Assembly (NCBI GenBank): GCA_964628835.1 | Contig: CAZVME010000041.1 | Coordinates: 1 to 29,280, forward strand | Direction of reading: 5' to 3' | Source: JAAGZL01 sp964628835 | Lineage (GTDB): Bacteria; Pseudomonadota; Gammaproteobacteria; Chromatiales; Chromatiaceae | DNA: 29,280 bases | Shown here: in pieces, positions 7,407 through 14,022 of the stretch | Numbering within the stretch: the stretch's first letter is position 1 | How the letters are laid out: every line of letters starts with the position of its first letter | Made by a program: the position numbers and the translations under genes | Notes under the pieces: generated by a model | What the model was told of the DNA's origin: nothing | Seen by the model: only the letters and a program-made list of their open reading frames with translations | Database searches by the model: none

Positions 7407-8932
7407 ACAGGCAGAAGATACTTGCCGAGCTTGGTATCGCAGCGGTCAATTCCGGTGCCTGCTGGGGGCCTGAGCACTGGTCGGATACAGCAGGCAGAAG
7501 AGTGACCGTTTCTGACAACCCAGCCAGTGGTGTAGAGCTGGCACAGGTGGCGGGCGCCAGTGCTGAAGATTATGCCCGGATCATAGAGGCGGCGCGTGCA
7601 GCCTTCCTGTGTTGGCGTGAGGTGCCGGCACCGGAACGTGGGGCCATGATCCGCGCCATTGGTGATGAGCTGCGCCGCTTCAAGGACCCCCTGGGCAGCC
7701 TGGTTACCATGGAGACCGGCAAGCTCAAGGAGGAGGGGGATGGTGAGGTGCAGGAGGCGATCGATATTGCCGATCTGGCAGTGGGACAGTCACGCATGCT
7801 CTATGGCAAGACCATGCACTCGGAACGCCCCCAGCACCGCATGTATGAGCAGTGGCACCCACTGGGGGTGACTGGGGTGATTACCGCCTTCAACTTTCCG
7901 GTTGCGGTCTGGGCCTGGAATGCCATGATCGCTGCGGTGGCCGGAGACACGGTGATCTGGAAGCCTTCATCTCAGGCCCCGCTCTGCGCCATTGCGGTAC
8001 AGCATATCTGCAACCGGGTGATGCAGGAGTTTGCCCAGCCCGGAGTATTTAATCTGTTCTACGCTTCAGACCGGGAGCTGTCACAACAGATGGTGACAGA
8101 TCGTCATATCCCGCTTATCTCCTTTACCGGCTCCAGCGCCGTGGGTCGCAGGGTGGGTGAACTGGTGGCCCAGCGTATGGGGCGTAGTCTGCTGGAGCTG
8201 TCCGGGAACAATGCCATCATCGTGGATGAAACGGCGGACCTGGACCTGGCCATTCCGGCCATACTATTTGGTGCGGTGGGTACTACGGGCCAGCGCTGTA
8301 CCACCACCCGACGTCTATTCGTGCATCACAATATATTTGCGCAACTGGTGCAGCGTCTGGTGCATGCCTATGGTCAGGTACAGGTGGGTGATCCCATGCA
8401 GTCCGGGGTGTTGATGGGGCCGCTGATCAGCGGCAAAGCAGTGGCGGAGTTTGTAGTGGCAATTAAGGAGGTCCAGGAGTCGGGTGGAGAACTGCTATAC
8501 GGTGGCTTACCCATGGGTGGTCCTGGCAACTTTGTGCAGCCCACCCTGGTTCGGGCCGAGAATCACTGGCCGGTGGTGCAGCGTGAGACCTTTGGTCCCA
8601 TCCTCTATCTGATGAGCTATTCGGATCTGGACCTGGTTATACAGCAGCATAACGATGTTGCCCAGGGGCTCTCATCCTCCATGTTTACCCGGGATATGCA
8701 GCGCGCCGAGCATTTCCTGGCTGCCACCGGCAGTGACTGTGGGATTGCTAATATCAATATCGGAACATCGGGGGCAGAGATCGGCGGTGCCTTCGGTGGC
8801 GAGAAAGATACTGGCGGTGGACGTGAGGCCGGTTCTGACTGTTGGAAGGCCTACATGCGCCGCCAGACTAATACTATCAACTGGGGTAGTGAGTTGCCAC
8901 TGGCTCAGGGGATCAAGTTCGATCTGGGGTAG
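7403..8932 (+). CDS. ALDH7-type aldehyde dehydrogenase (aminoadipate semialdehyde / piperideine-6-carboxylate dehydrogenase)
   Basis: A 509-residue NAD(P)-dependent aldehyde dehydrogenase. Its distinctive signatures are those of the ALDH7/antiquitin/AmaB-Pcd branch: TAFNFPVAVWAWN at 161-173 with the oxyanion Asn164, ELSGNNAIIVDE at 265-276 with general base Glu265, and GQRCTTTRRL at 296-305 with nucleophile Cys299. Members oxidise 2-aminoadipate-6-semialdehyde, in equilibrium with piperideine-6-carboxylate, to 2-aminoadipate in lysine catabolism. The ATG overlaps the preceding lysine-dehydrogenase-like stop by 4 nt, and GGAGGG at 7391-7396 serves as ribosome binding site. Glycine-rich C-terminal motifs (IGGAFGGEKDTGGGRE) are intact and the length is normal, so the enzyme should be functional. 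The family assignment is strong. The exact substrate rests on the branch signatures plus the neighbour. Confidence 0.85.
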   Translation: MNRQKILAELGIAAVNSGACWGPEHWSDTAGRRVTVSDNPASGVELAQVAGASAEDYARIIEAARAAFLCWREVPAPERGAMIRAIGDELRRFKDPLGSLVTMETGKLKEEGDGEVQEAIDIADLAVGQSRMLYGKTMHSERPQHRMYEQWHPLGVTGVITAFNFPVAVWAWNAMIAAVAGDTVIWKPSSQAPLCAIAVQHICNRVMQEFAQPGVFNLFYASDRELSQQMVTDRHIPLISFTGSSAVGRRVGELVAQRMGRSLLELSGNNAIIVDETADLDLAIPAILFGAVGTTGQRCTTTRRLFVHHNIFAQLVQRLVHAYGQVQVGDPMQSGVLMGPLISGKAVAEFVVAIKEVQESGGELLYGGLPMGGPGNFVQPTLVRAENHWPVVQRETFGPILYLMSYSDLDLVIQQHNDVAQGLSSSMFTRDMQRAEHFLAATGSDCGIANINIGTSGAEIGGAFGGEKDTGGGREAGSDCWKAYMRRQTNTINWGSELPLAQGIKFDLG

Positions 8933-8956
8933 GATCAGACATAGGTAAACATAACC

Positions 8957-8983
8957 TGTGATACTTTTGTGAATCTATCGTGA
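8957..8983 (+). promoter_or_regulatory. Three 11-bp-phased TGTGA-like direct repeats upstream of the Met-rich gene
   Basis: TGTGA at 8957-8961, TGTGA at 8968-8972 and CGTGA at 8979-8983 recur at exactly 11-bp intervals on the same face of the helix. OmpR/PhoB-type winged-helix regulators bind head-to-tail direct repeats with this spacing, and such a regulator is encoded at 9499. AT-rich TTTAAT at 9006-9011 could be the -10 of a promoter whose -35 abuts the third repeat. This is a pattern seen by eye; the link to the regulator is inference. Confidence 0.35.
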
Positions 8984-9069
8984 TTCCGGTGCGAGTTCTT
9001 AGGTCTTTAATTAAAGTGCATACCGGTTCAGGGCTGGCCTGGCCGGGACGCTTTAAAGGAGATCTGGGA

Positions 9070-9372
9070 ATGATCATGTCTATGCGAAGTTTCACAATAT
9101 TGATGGGTACATGTCTGTTGGGGATGAGTCTTACTCTGCAAGCAGACAATATGATGAAGAAAGATACCATGATGGACAAAGCCTCCAGTATGAAGCAGGA
9201 AACCATGGTGGAAAAGAAGATGGACGATAAGAAAATGATGGATGACAAGATGGCCATGGAAAAGGACAGCATGATGAAAAAAGATGGGATGATGGAAGGC
9301 GATAATATGGACGACATGAAAAAAGATACCATGGACGGCATGAAAGATAAGATGATGAAAAAGAAGATGTAA
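9070..9372 (+). CDS. Secreted Met/Lys/Asp-rich protein (pentapeptide MXKDX-type)
   Basis: A 100-residue protein. The first 25 residues form a signal peptide (hydrophobic core ILMGTCLLGMSLTL, cut after LQA). The mature 75 residues are extremely biased: I count 22 Met, 19 Lys and 15 Asp. The unit is a loose MxKD/MMKKD repeat, as in the 'pentapeptide MXKDX repeat' family of exported proteins, whose function is not established. Methionine-rich periplasmic segments often bind Cu(I) or Ag(I), so a metal-binding or oxidant-quenching role is possible but unproven. Start ATG 9070 is preceded by AAAGGAGAT (9055-9063); the in-frame ATGs at 9076 and 9082 are alternatives. An upstream in-frame start at 8980 would add residues before the signal peptide and is not supported. 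The gene has its own terminator and precedes a two-component system. Confidence 0.75.
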   Translation: MIMSMRSFTILMGTCLLGMSLTLQADNMMKKDTMMDKASSMKQETMVEKKMDDKKMMDDKMAMEKDSMMKKDGMMEGDNMDDMKKDTMDGMKDKMMKKKM

Positions 9373-9388
9373 CGGAGACGTTTGTTAT

Positions 9389-9427
9389 GGATCAGGTCCT
9401 GTGATGGGAGGGCCTGATCCTGTTTTT
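9389..9427 (+). terminator. Rho-independent terminator after the MXKDX gene
   Basis: GGATCAGG (9389-9396) pairs perfectly with CCTGATCC (9413-9420). An inner TCCT/AGGG pairing, including one G-T wobble, extends the stem to about 12 bp around an 8-nt loop. It is followed by TGTTTTTTT. It insulates the Met-rich gene from the regulator gene downstream. Confidence 0.88.
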
Positions 9428-9498
9428 TTAATATGTAAAATATATGGTGTCACTGCTACTATCATTCTATACATGAATATTAAGCAAATTATAAGATT

Positions 9499-10209
9499 AT
9501 GCGGAAAGTCCTGATCGTTGAAGATGAGCCGGATATTGCACGGCTGGTGCAGTCGCACCTGAAAGATATTGGTTGCGAGGCTGATATCGCCGGTGATGGA
9601 GCCCGTGCCACAGAGCTGTTCACGCAAGGTGGGTATCAACTGGTGGTGCTGGATTTGATGCTGCCAGATAGCGACGGCCTCACCCTGTGTCGCAATTTCC
9701 GAGAGCAGGGTGGTTATGTGCCGATCCTTATGCTGACGGCCAAATCTACTGAGTTGGATCGGGTGCTTGGGCTGGAGGTGGGCGCGGATGACTATCTCAC
9801 CAAACCCTTTAGCGTGCCGGAGCTGATGGCTCGGATCAAGGCGCTGTTTCGACGGGTGGAAGCGCTACAGAAATCTGCTGCAACTGAGCCTGAAAGCTCA
9901 GACTCCATAGAGTGCGGCGACCTGCACATAAACTCACCCCGGCGGAGTGTGAGCATTGCTGGCAGGGATGTGGAACTGACCGCGCGCGAGTTCGAGTTGC
10001 TGCAGTTCTTTGCCAGCAATCCGGGGCGTGTGTTCAGCCGGGTGCAGCTGTTGGATAAGGTGTGGGGTTATAACCATGACGGTTACGAACACACGGTAAA
10101 CTCCCACATCAACCGCTTGCGCTCCAAGATAGAACTGGACCCGTCCAACCCAAAATATGTACTCACGGTCTGGGGTGTCGGCTATAAGTTTGCTGACCGG
10201 GAGGGTTAA
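9499..10209 (+). CDS. OmpR/PhoB-family response regulator
   Basis: A 236-residue two-component response regulator. The receiver domain (about 1-120) has the acidic pair at Glu8-Asp9, phospho-acceptor Asp52 in LDLMLP, the switch Thr in LMLTAKS and Lys in YLTKPF. The C-terminal winged-helix DNA-binding domain (about 140-236) has the family signature LTAREFELLQFFASNPGRVF and ends with the usual VWGVGYKF wing. The upstream 70 nt is very AT-rich with no clear Shine-Dalgarno before ATG 9499, suggesting modest translation. The sensor kinase gene begins 1 nt after this stop, so the pair is an operon. The stimulus cannot be read from the sequence. The adjacent Met-rich exported protein, with direct repeats of the spacing this class binds, is the best candidate target. 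Confidence 0.92.
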   Translation: MRKVLIVEDEPDIARLVQSHLKDIGCEADIAGDGARATELFTQGGYQLVVLDLMLPDSDGLTLCRNFREQGGYVPILMLTAKSTELDRVLGLEVGADDYLTKPFSVPELMARIKALFRRVEALQKSAATEPESSDSIECGDLHINSPRRSVSIAGRDVELTAREFELLQFFASNPGRVFSRVQLLDKVWGYNHDGYEHTVNSHINRLRSKIELDPSNPKYVLTVWGVGYKFADREG

Positions 10210-10210
10210 C

Positions 10211-11662
10211 GTGTTCCGTACCCTGTATGCGCGTCTGGCCGCTGCGCTGGTCATGCTGTTTCTGATTATAGGGGTGCTGTTTACCCTGATTATTACCAAT
10301 ATAACCGAACGCCACACGCAGGAGGTGACCCAGCACTTCAATCGCTATCTGGCGCAGAGCATTGTCAGCGACCGCAATCTGGTGGCCGCAGGGCGAATTG
10401 ATCAGAAGGCCCTGAAGAAAACATTCAGTGCCTACATGGACATCAACCCCAGCATAGAGATCTACCTGCTGGACCGAGTCGGGAAGATCATTGCCTTCTC
10501 TGCTGATCCCGGCAAGGTGAAGCGCCAGCATGTGGACCTGAAACCGATCCATGATTTTCTGGATGGAGAGATGTTCCCATTGTTGGGGGATGATCCGCGT
10601 TCTCACGATCGACGTAAGGCCTTCTCCGCCACCCGGGTCCCTACTGGCTATCTCTATGTGGTGCTACGAGGGGAACAGTATGACTCGGCACAGCAGGCGG
10701 TGAAGGAGAGCTATGCCCTGCGCCTGGGTGGCTGGGCCCTGGCTGGAAGTCTGGGCTTCGGGCTGTTGGCCGGCCTGCTGCTGTTTCACTTTCTTACCCG
10801 CAGGCTGCAACGACTGTCGGATGTGATGCATAATTTTGAGCAGAGTGAATTCACCCGGCATCACAACTACACCGGGGAACAGGCCAAGATTAGTGACGAA
10901 GTGGATCGCCTAGGCGCTACTTTTGATGAGATGGCAGAGCGCATCATCGACCAGTGGGGTGAACTAAAGCTGCAGGATAAATTGCGGCGGGAACTGGTGG
11001 CTCAGGTCTCTCACGATCTGCGTACACCTCTGGCGGCCCTGCACGGCTACCTTGAGACCCTAGACATGAAAGTGGATGAACTCAAGCGTGGTGAGAGCCA
11101 AGAGTATATAGACATAGCCCTGCGCCAGAGCGGACGCCTGCGGCAGATGGTGGAGGAGCTGTTTGAACTGGCCAGCTTGGAGGCGCGGGATCGCGAGCCG
11201 GTATGTGAATCCACTGCCATAGCCGAGCTGATGCACGACGTGATGCAGAAGATCAATCTGCGTGCGCAACAGGCCGGAGTGGAACTCAAGGTGGAACCGC
11301 CTACCAGCTTCCCCATGGTGATGGCGGACGTTGCGATGACCGAGCGGGTGCTAGACAACCTGATAGGTAATGCCATCGATCATACCCCTGAAGGTGGTCA
11401 TGTGATGCTGAGCTTGGAGCAGGGAAATGGTAGTGCAATTGTCTCGGTTGCCGACAGTGGTCCCGGCATCCCTGAGCAGGATCTGCCTAATATCTTCCGG
11501 CCGTTCTATCGTGGAGTAGACGCCACCAAAGATGGTAACCACGCAGGACTGGGGCTAGCTATAGCCAGTCGTATGGTTAAGCTACAGGCAGGCAGTATAA
11601 AAGTCAAAAATAGTGCAGAAAGTGGGGCGGTTTTCAGTTTTTCGTTACCGTTGGAGGTATAG
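10211..11662 (+). CDS. Membrane sensor histidine kinase with HAMP domain
   Basis: Partner of the response regulator just upstream, 483 residues from GTG 10211. That start lies 1 nt after the regulator's TAA and is preceded by GGGAGGG; a longer in-frame reading from 10157 would lie inside the regulator gene and is rejected. Transmembrane segment 1 is at about 8-29. A periplasmic sensing region of about 140 residues follows, then transmembrane segment 2 at about 174-195 and a HAMP linker. The HisKA domain carries phospho-acceptor His268 in VSHDLRTPLAALHGYLET. The HATPase domain has an N-box NLIGNAIDHTP (about 383), DSGPGIPEQD (about 415) and GLGLAIASRMV (about 447). All catalytic boxes look intact. 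I do not recognise the periplasmic domain, so the signal is unknown. Confidence 0.9.
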   Translation: MFRTLYARLAAALVMLFLIIGVLFTLIITNITERHTQEVTQHFNRYLAQSIVSDRNLVAAGRIDQKALKKTFSAYMDINPSIEIYLLDRVGKIIAFSADPGKVKRQHVDLKPIHDFLDGEMFPLLGDDPRSHDRRKAFSATRVPTGYLYVVLRGEQYDSAQQAVKESYALRLGGWALAGSLGFGLLAGLLLFHFLTRRLQRLSDVMHNFEQSEFTRHHNYTGEQAKISDEVDRLGATFDEMAERIIDQWGELKLQDKLRRELVAQVSHDLRTPLAALHGYLETLDMKVDELKRGESQEYIDIALRQSGRLRQMVEELFELASLEARDREPVCESTAIAELMHDVMQKINLRAQQAGVELKVEPPTSFPMVMADVAMTERVLDNLIGNAIDHTPEGGHVMLSLEQGNGSAIVSVADSGPGIPEQDLPNIFRPFYRGVDATKDGNHAGLGLAIASRMVKLQAGSIKVKNSAESGAVFSFSLPLEV

Positions 11663-11763
11663 CTTTAATACTTAGTTTCCGTGATGCTTTAGGTTTCCAC
11701 TGTTCGTGCTTGGATAGGTTGTGAGTTTTTACACTGAACCCAAATATTATTTAACACTAAACA

Positions 11764-12927
11764 ATGCCTGATCATATTATTTTTCAATTAGTATTGATTT
11801 TTGCCGGTGCGGCCTTGTTCGCTACCATGTTTCTGTACTTAAAGCAGCCGATTATTCTTGCATACATCATTCTGGGTGTCTTCGTTGGGCCAAAGGGGGT
11901 AGGGCTGATTAACGATGCTGAGCAAATTGAACAACTTGCACATATCGGCATTATCCTGCTGCTCTTTTTGATAGGTCTAAACTTCCGGCCAGCAAAACTC
12001 GGCGGGTTGTTAGGACGTATCGGTATAGTAACCTTAATTACCTGTTTCGTATTCATGCTACTGGGTATGGCAACGGTATTGTTATTAGGTTACCCCTTTA
12101 TCGATAGTTTGATAATTGGTGCGGCGTTGATGTTCTCTAGCACTATAGTTAGTCTGAAGCTAATTCCAACAACGCAATTGCATCACCATCATGTTGGTGA
12201 TGTGATGATTAGCGTGCTGTTGTTACAGGATGTGATGGCTATCGTACTTATAGTGTTGGTAACCGAGGGCGGATTGAACAACATTACACTATCTGTTGCT
12301 TTGCTATTATTAAAACTCGTTGGGTTAAGTGTTATGTCGTTCGCCATCGTTAGATTCGTCATAATAAAACTATTGTTGAAGTTTGATGTGATAAAAGAAC
12401 ATACATTTGTAATGACTCTAGGCTGGGGCCTATTTGTTGCCGGTGCAGCAGAAATGCTGGGGCTGTCTCTTGAGATAGGTGCTTTCATTGCAGGTATAAG
12501 CCTGGCAACGGTGCCTATTGCTCTGATAATTGCAGAAGAGCTTAAACCATTGCGCGATTTCTTCCTGATACTGTTCTTCTTTTCGATTGGCGCGAAGTTC
12601 GATTTAGTGGTCTCTCAAGAATTAATTGTGCCCGGGCTGATGCTAACTGCACTGTTGATGGTAGCAAAACCAGTAATATTTAACTTGGGGTTTAAAGCTA
12701 TCGGCGAAAATAAGCAAAACTCGACAGAGCTGGGGATCAGGTTAGGGCAGGCCAGTGAGTTCTCACTATTAATTGCCTTCAGCGCATTGGCTTCAGGGTT
12801 GATAGATGAGCGCTCGTCATACCTTATACAGCTTGTTGTTGTGCTTACATTTATAGCGTCGACATATTGGGTGGTTAGTGCGTATTCGACACCTATTTCA
12901 TATAATGGCGTCCAAAGAAAAGATTAG
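11764..12927 (+). CDS. CPA2-family monovalent cation:proton antiporter, membrane domain only
   Basis: A 387-residue, almost wholly hydrophobic protein with about 11-13 membrane segments. CPA2/KefB-GerN-type hallmarks are LGVFVGPKGVGLI (37-49), LLFLIGLNFRP (66-76), FSSTIVSLKLIP (124-135) and the conserved Gln-Asp pair LLQDVMAI at 153-160; Asp156 is the likely ion-coupling residue. It would exchange Na+ or K+ for H+. The C-terminal TrkA-N (KTN) ligand-binding domain of KefB/KefC is absent, so regulation by nucleotides or glutathione adducts is unlikely. A four-histidine run (140-143) occupies a short loop before Asp156. Base composition differs from the neighbours: one 60-nt line, 12301-12360, has 23 G+C, against 38 for 10981-11040 in the kinase gene. 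I see no strong Shine-Dalgarno before ATG 11764. Recent acquisition is possible. Confidence 0.85.
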   Translation: MPDHIIFQLVLIFAGAALFATMFLYLKQPIILAYIILGVFVGPKGVGLINDAEQIEQLAHIGIILLLFLIGLNFRPAKLGGLLGRIGIVTLITCFVFMLLGMATVLLLGYPFIDSLIIGAALMFSSTIVSLKLIPTTQLHHHHVGDVMISVLLLQDVMAIVLIVLVTEGGLNNITLSVALLLLKLVGLSVMSFAIVRFVIIKLLLKFDVIKEHTFVMTLGWGLFVAGAAEMLGLSLEIGAFIAGISLATVPIALIIAEELKPLRDFFLILFFFSIGAKFDLVVSQELIVPGLMLTALLMVAKPVIFNLGFKAIGENKQNSTELGIRLGQASEFSLLIAFSALASGLIDERSSYLIQLVVVLTFIASTYWVVSAYSTPISYNGVQRKD

Positions 12928-12998
12928 GGATGGTCTGATTAATTGAAGTTTCTTGTTTCATTAAAAAATGGATGCGTAACATGCGTTCCAGTCCAATC

Positions 12999-13103
12999 GG
13001 CTTCCTTTGTGTAATTGTAAGGGTTTATATTAGCTCCGAAAGGAGCTGTGATGGGTAAGCCATTCGGCTGTAACCGGCTAGAACATATTGGCCAGATCAA
13101 GCC
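12999..13103 (+). promoter_or_regulatory. Candidate structured 5' leader (possible riboswitch) of the PEP-CTERM gene
   Basis: AGCTCC-GAAA-GGAGCT at 13032-13047 is a perfect 6-bp stem closed by a GNRA tetraloop. It is followed by GTAAGCC and a second set of short complementary elements (AGCC/GGCT near 13058-13070). GGCTT at 12999-13003 can pair with AAGCC at 13099-13103 and enclose both. The order 'GAAA hairpin, then a purine-rich strand ending in AAGCC, then a second helix' recalls c-di-GMP-I (GEMM) riboswitches, which often control exported or adhesin genes. However, the strongly conserved ACGCAAAGCC core is not matched. It is listed as a candidate only. Confidence 0.25.
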
Positions 13104-13170
13104 AAATAGAAGTACTTGACTCAATCTGTAGCAAAGAAATTGGTAAACCTGTAAAATTGCATCCCATATT

Positions 13171-13186
13171 TGTGATGGCACTCACA
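13171..13186. promoter_or_regulatory. CRP/Vfr-like binding site
   Basis: TGTGA-TGGCAC-TCACA is an exact match to the TGTGA-N6-TCACA core of the CRP consensus, flanked by T-rich sequence on both sides. It lies 33 nt upstream of the PEP-CTERM start codon. A TATAAC at 13191-13196 would put the site over the -35 region, implying repression. If the promoter lies farther upstream, the site would be inside the transcript. No crp gene is in the window. Confidence 0.45.
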
Positions 13187-13219
13187 TTTTTATAACTAAC
13201 AATAGTAAAGGCAACTTAA

Positions 13220-13966
13220 ATGGAACGAAAAATGTCTGCTAATAATAAACTGGTGTTTGTGATATTTGTCGCTCTGGCCCTGTCTTCATTTGCCGCATCA
13301 TCAAGCACTGTAATATTCAACTCCAATGGATTGGAGGCTTTTGATTCTGTCAAACGCATTACCCCGGAGTCTAGCAAGACGTTAGATGGAGGTATGTTTG
13401 ATTTGGACCAGGTAGGTGGGACATATATACCAAGTCTGATGGCGAATTCACCATCTGAGGTTAATAAATTCTCCGCTTTTTGCCTTGAGCCTAATGTAGG
13501 GATAAACCCCGGCTCTACCTATACTGTTGGCGGAGTAGCAACGGCCTCAATGTACAGCTTTGCTGCCGCTGCCGGTGGTATTGGGCAGGCAAAAGCCGAT
13601 CACATTGCCGAGCTTATGTACCAGGTCTATCCTGTATTTGGCGTGGCGCTATCCGACCAAAACGCGTTAGCCATCCAAATCGCCTTGTGGGAGATTGTGC
13701 GAGAAGAGCAACCAGGATCATACGACCTGCTTTCAGGTGATGTGAGTTTTGAGGATAATGTTGGAGCCATATCATTGGCCCAAACATGGTTGAGTAGTTA
13801 TGTCGGCACAGGAGGTCCAAAACTGGACAATCTGCTAGCCCTGACCATGGATGGTGGACAAGACCTATTGGTGCAGACGGTAACTGCTGTTCCAATTCCT
13901 GCGGCGGTGTGGCTGTTTGGTACCGGCCTTGTAGGGTTGATGGGGGTCAGGAAACGTAGAAGTTAA
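13220..13966 (+). CDS. PEP-CTERM-anchored exported protein with possible Cys-Gln thioester motif
   Basis: A 248-residue exported protein. An N-terminal signal peptide (hydrophobic 11-26, LVFVIFVALALSSFAA) is paired with a C-terminal sorting signal: VPIPAAVWLFGTGLVGL at 224-240, then a basic RKRRS end. This is the PEP-CTERM layout recognised by exosortase, which removes the tail during transfer to the outer surface or biofilm matrix. No exosortase gene is present here. The mature part contains FCLEP (87-91) and AIQIALWEIV (151-160). A lone Cys followed by a QxAxW motif resembles Cys-Gln thioester domains of surface adhesins, and Cys88 is the only cysteine in the protein, so it cannot form an internal disulfide. 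That role is inference. Start ATG 13220 has AAAGG at 13207-13211. A bidirectional terminator follows. Confidence 0.75.
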   Translation: MERKMSANNKLVFVIFVALALSSFAASSSTVIFNSNGLEAFDSVKRITPESSKTLDGGMFDLDQVGGTYIPSLMANSPSEVNKFSAFCLEPNVGINPGSTYTVGGVATASMYSFAAAAGGIGQAKADHIAELMYQVYPVFGVALSDQNALAIQIALWEIVREEQPGSYDLLSGDVSFEDNVGAISLAQTWLSSYVGTGGPKLDNLLALTMDGGQDLLVQTVTAVPIPAAVWLFGTGLVGLMGVRKRRS

Positions 13967-13990
13967 CTTAGTGCTAGTCCACATATGTTG

Positions 13991-14022
13991 AAAACGGGAG
14001 CTTGTGCTCCCGTTTTTGTTTT
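13991..14022. terminator. Bidirectional rho-independent terminator between the PEP-CTERM gene and queG
   Basis: AAAACGGGAGC (13991-14001) and GCTCCCGTTTT (14006-14016) form a perfect 11-bp stem with a TTGT loop. The T-rich run to 14022 serves the rightward gene. The A-run on the left gives a shorter U-run for leftward queG, whose stop codon touches the structure at 14021. Confidence 0.9.

Larger units (their letters stand above)
12928..13219. other. 292-nt gene-free region upstream of the PEP-CTERM gene
   Basis: I find no credible gene here. The region is AT-rich and holds a GNRA-capped hairpin and nearby short inverted repeats (13021-13103), a perfect CRP-like palindrome (13171-13186) and a possible -10, TATAAC, at 13191-13196. 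An 80-codon frame on the minus strand shows no domain or convincing start and is ignored. Confidence 0.6.

Noticed and set aside
8980..9069. Longer in-frame start (8980) for the Met-rich protein
   Set aside because: The extra 30 residues would bury the signal peptide, and the strong AAAGGAGAT site points to ATG 9070.
9130..9372. Tandem DNA repeat in the MXKDX gene
   Set aside because: The repetition is at the amino-acid level only; no exact repeating DNA unit is maintained, so it is described as protein composition.
10157..10210. ATG 10157 as the kinase start
   Set aside because: It lies inside the response-regulator gene; GTG 10211 follows the regulator stop by 1 nt with a good ribosome binding site.
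12939..13181. 80-codon minus-strand frame upstream of the PEP-CTERM gene
   Set aside because: It shows no domain, ribosome binding site or plausible composition; the interval is better read as a regulatory leader.
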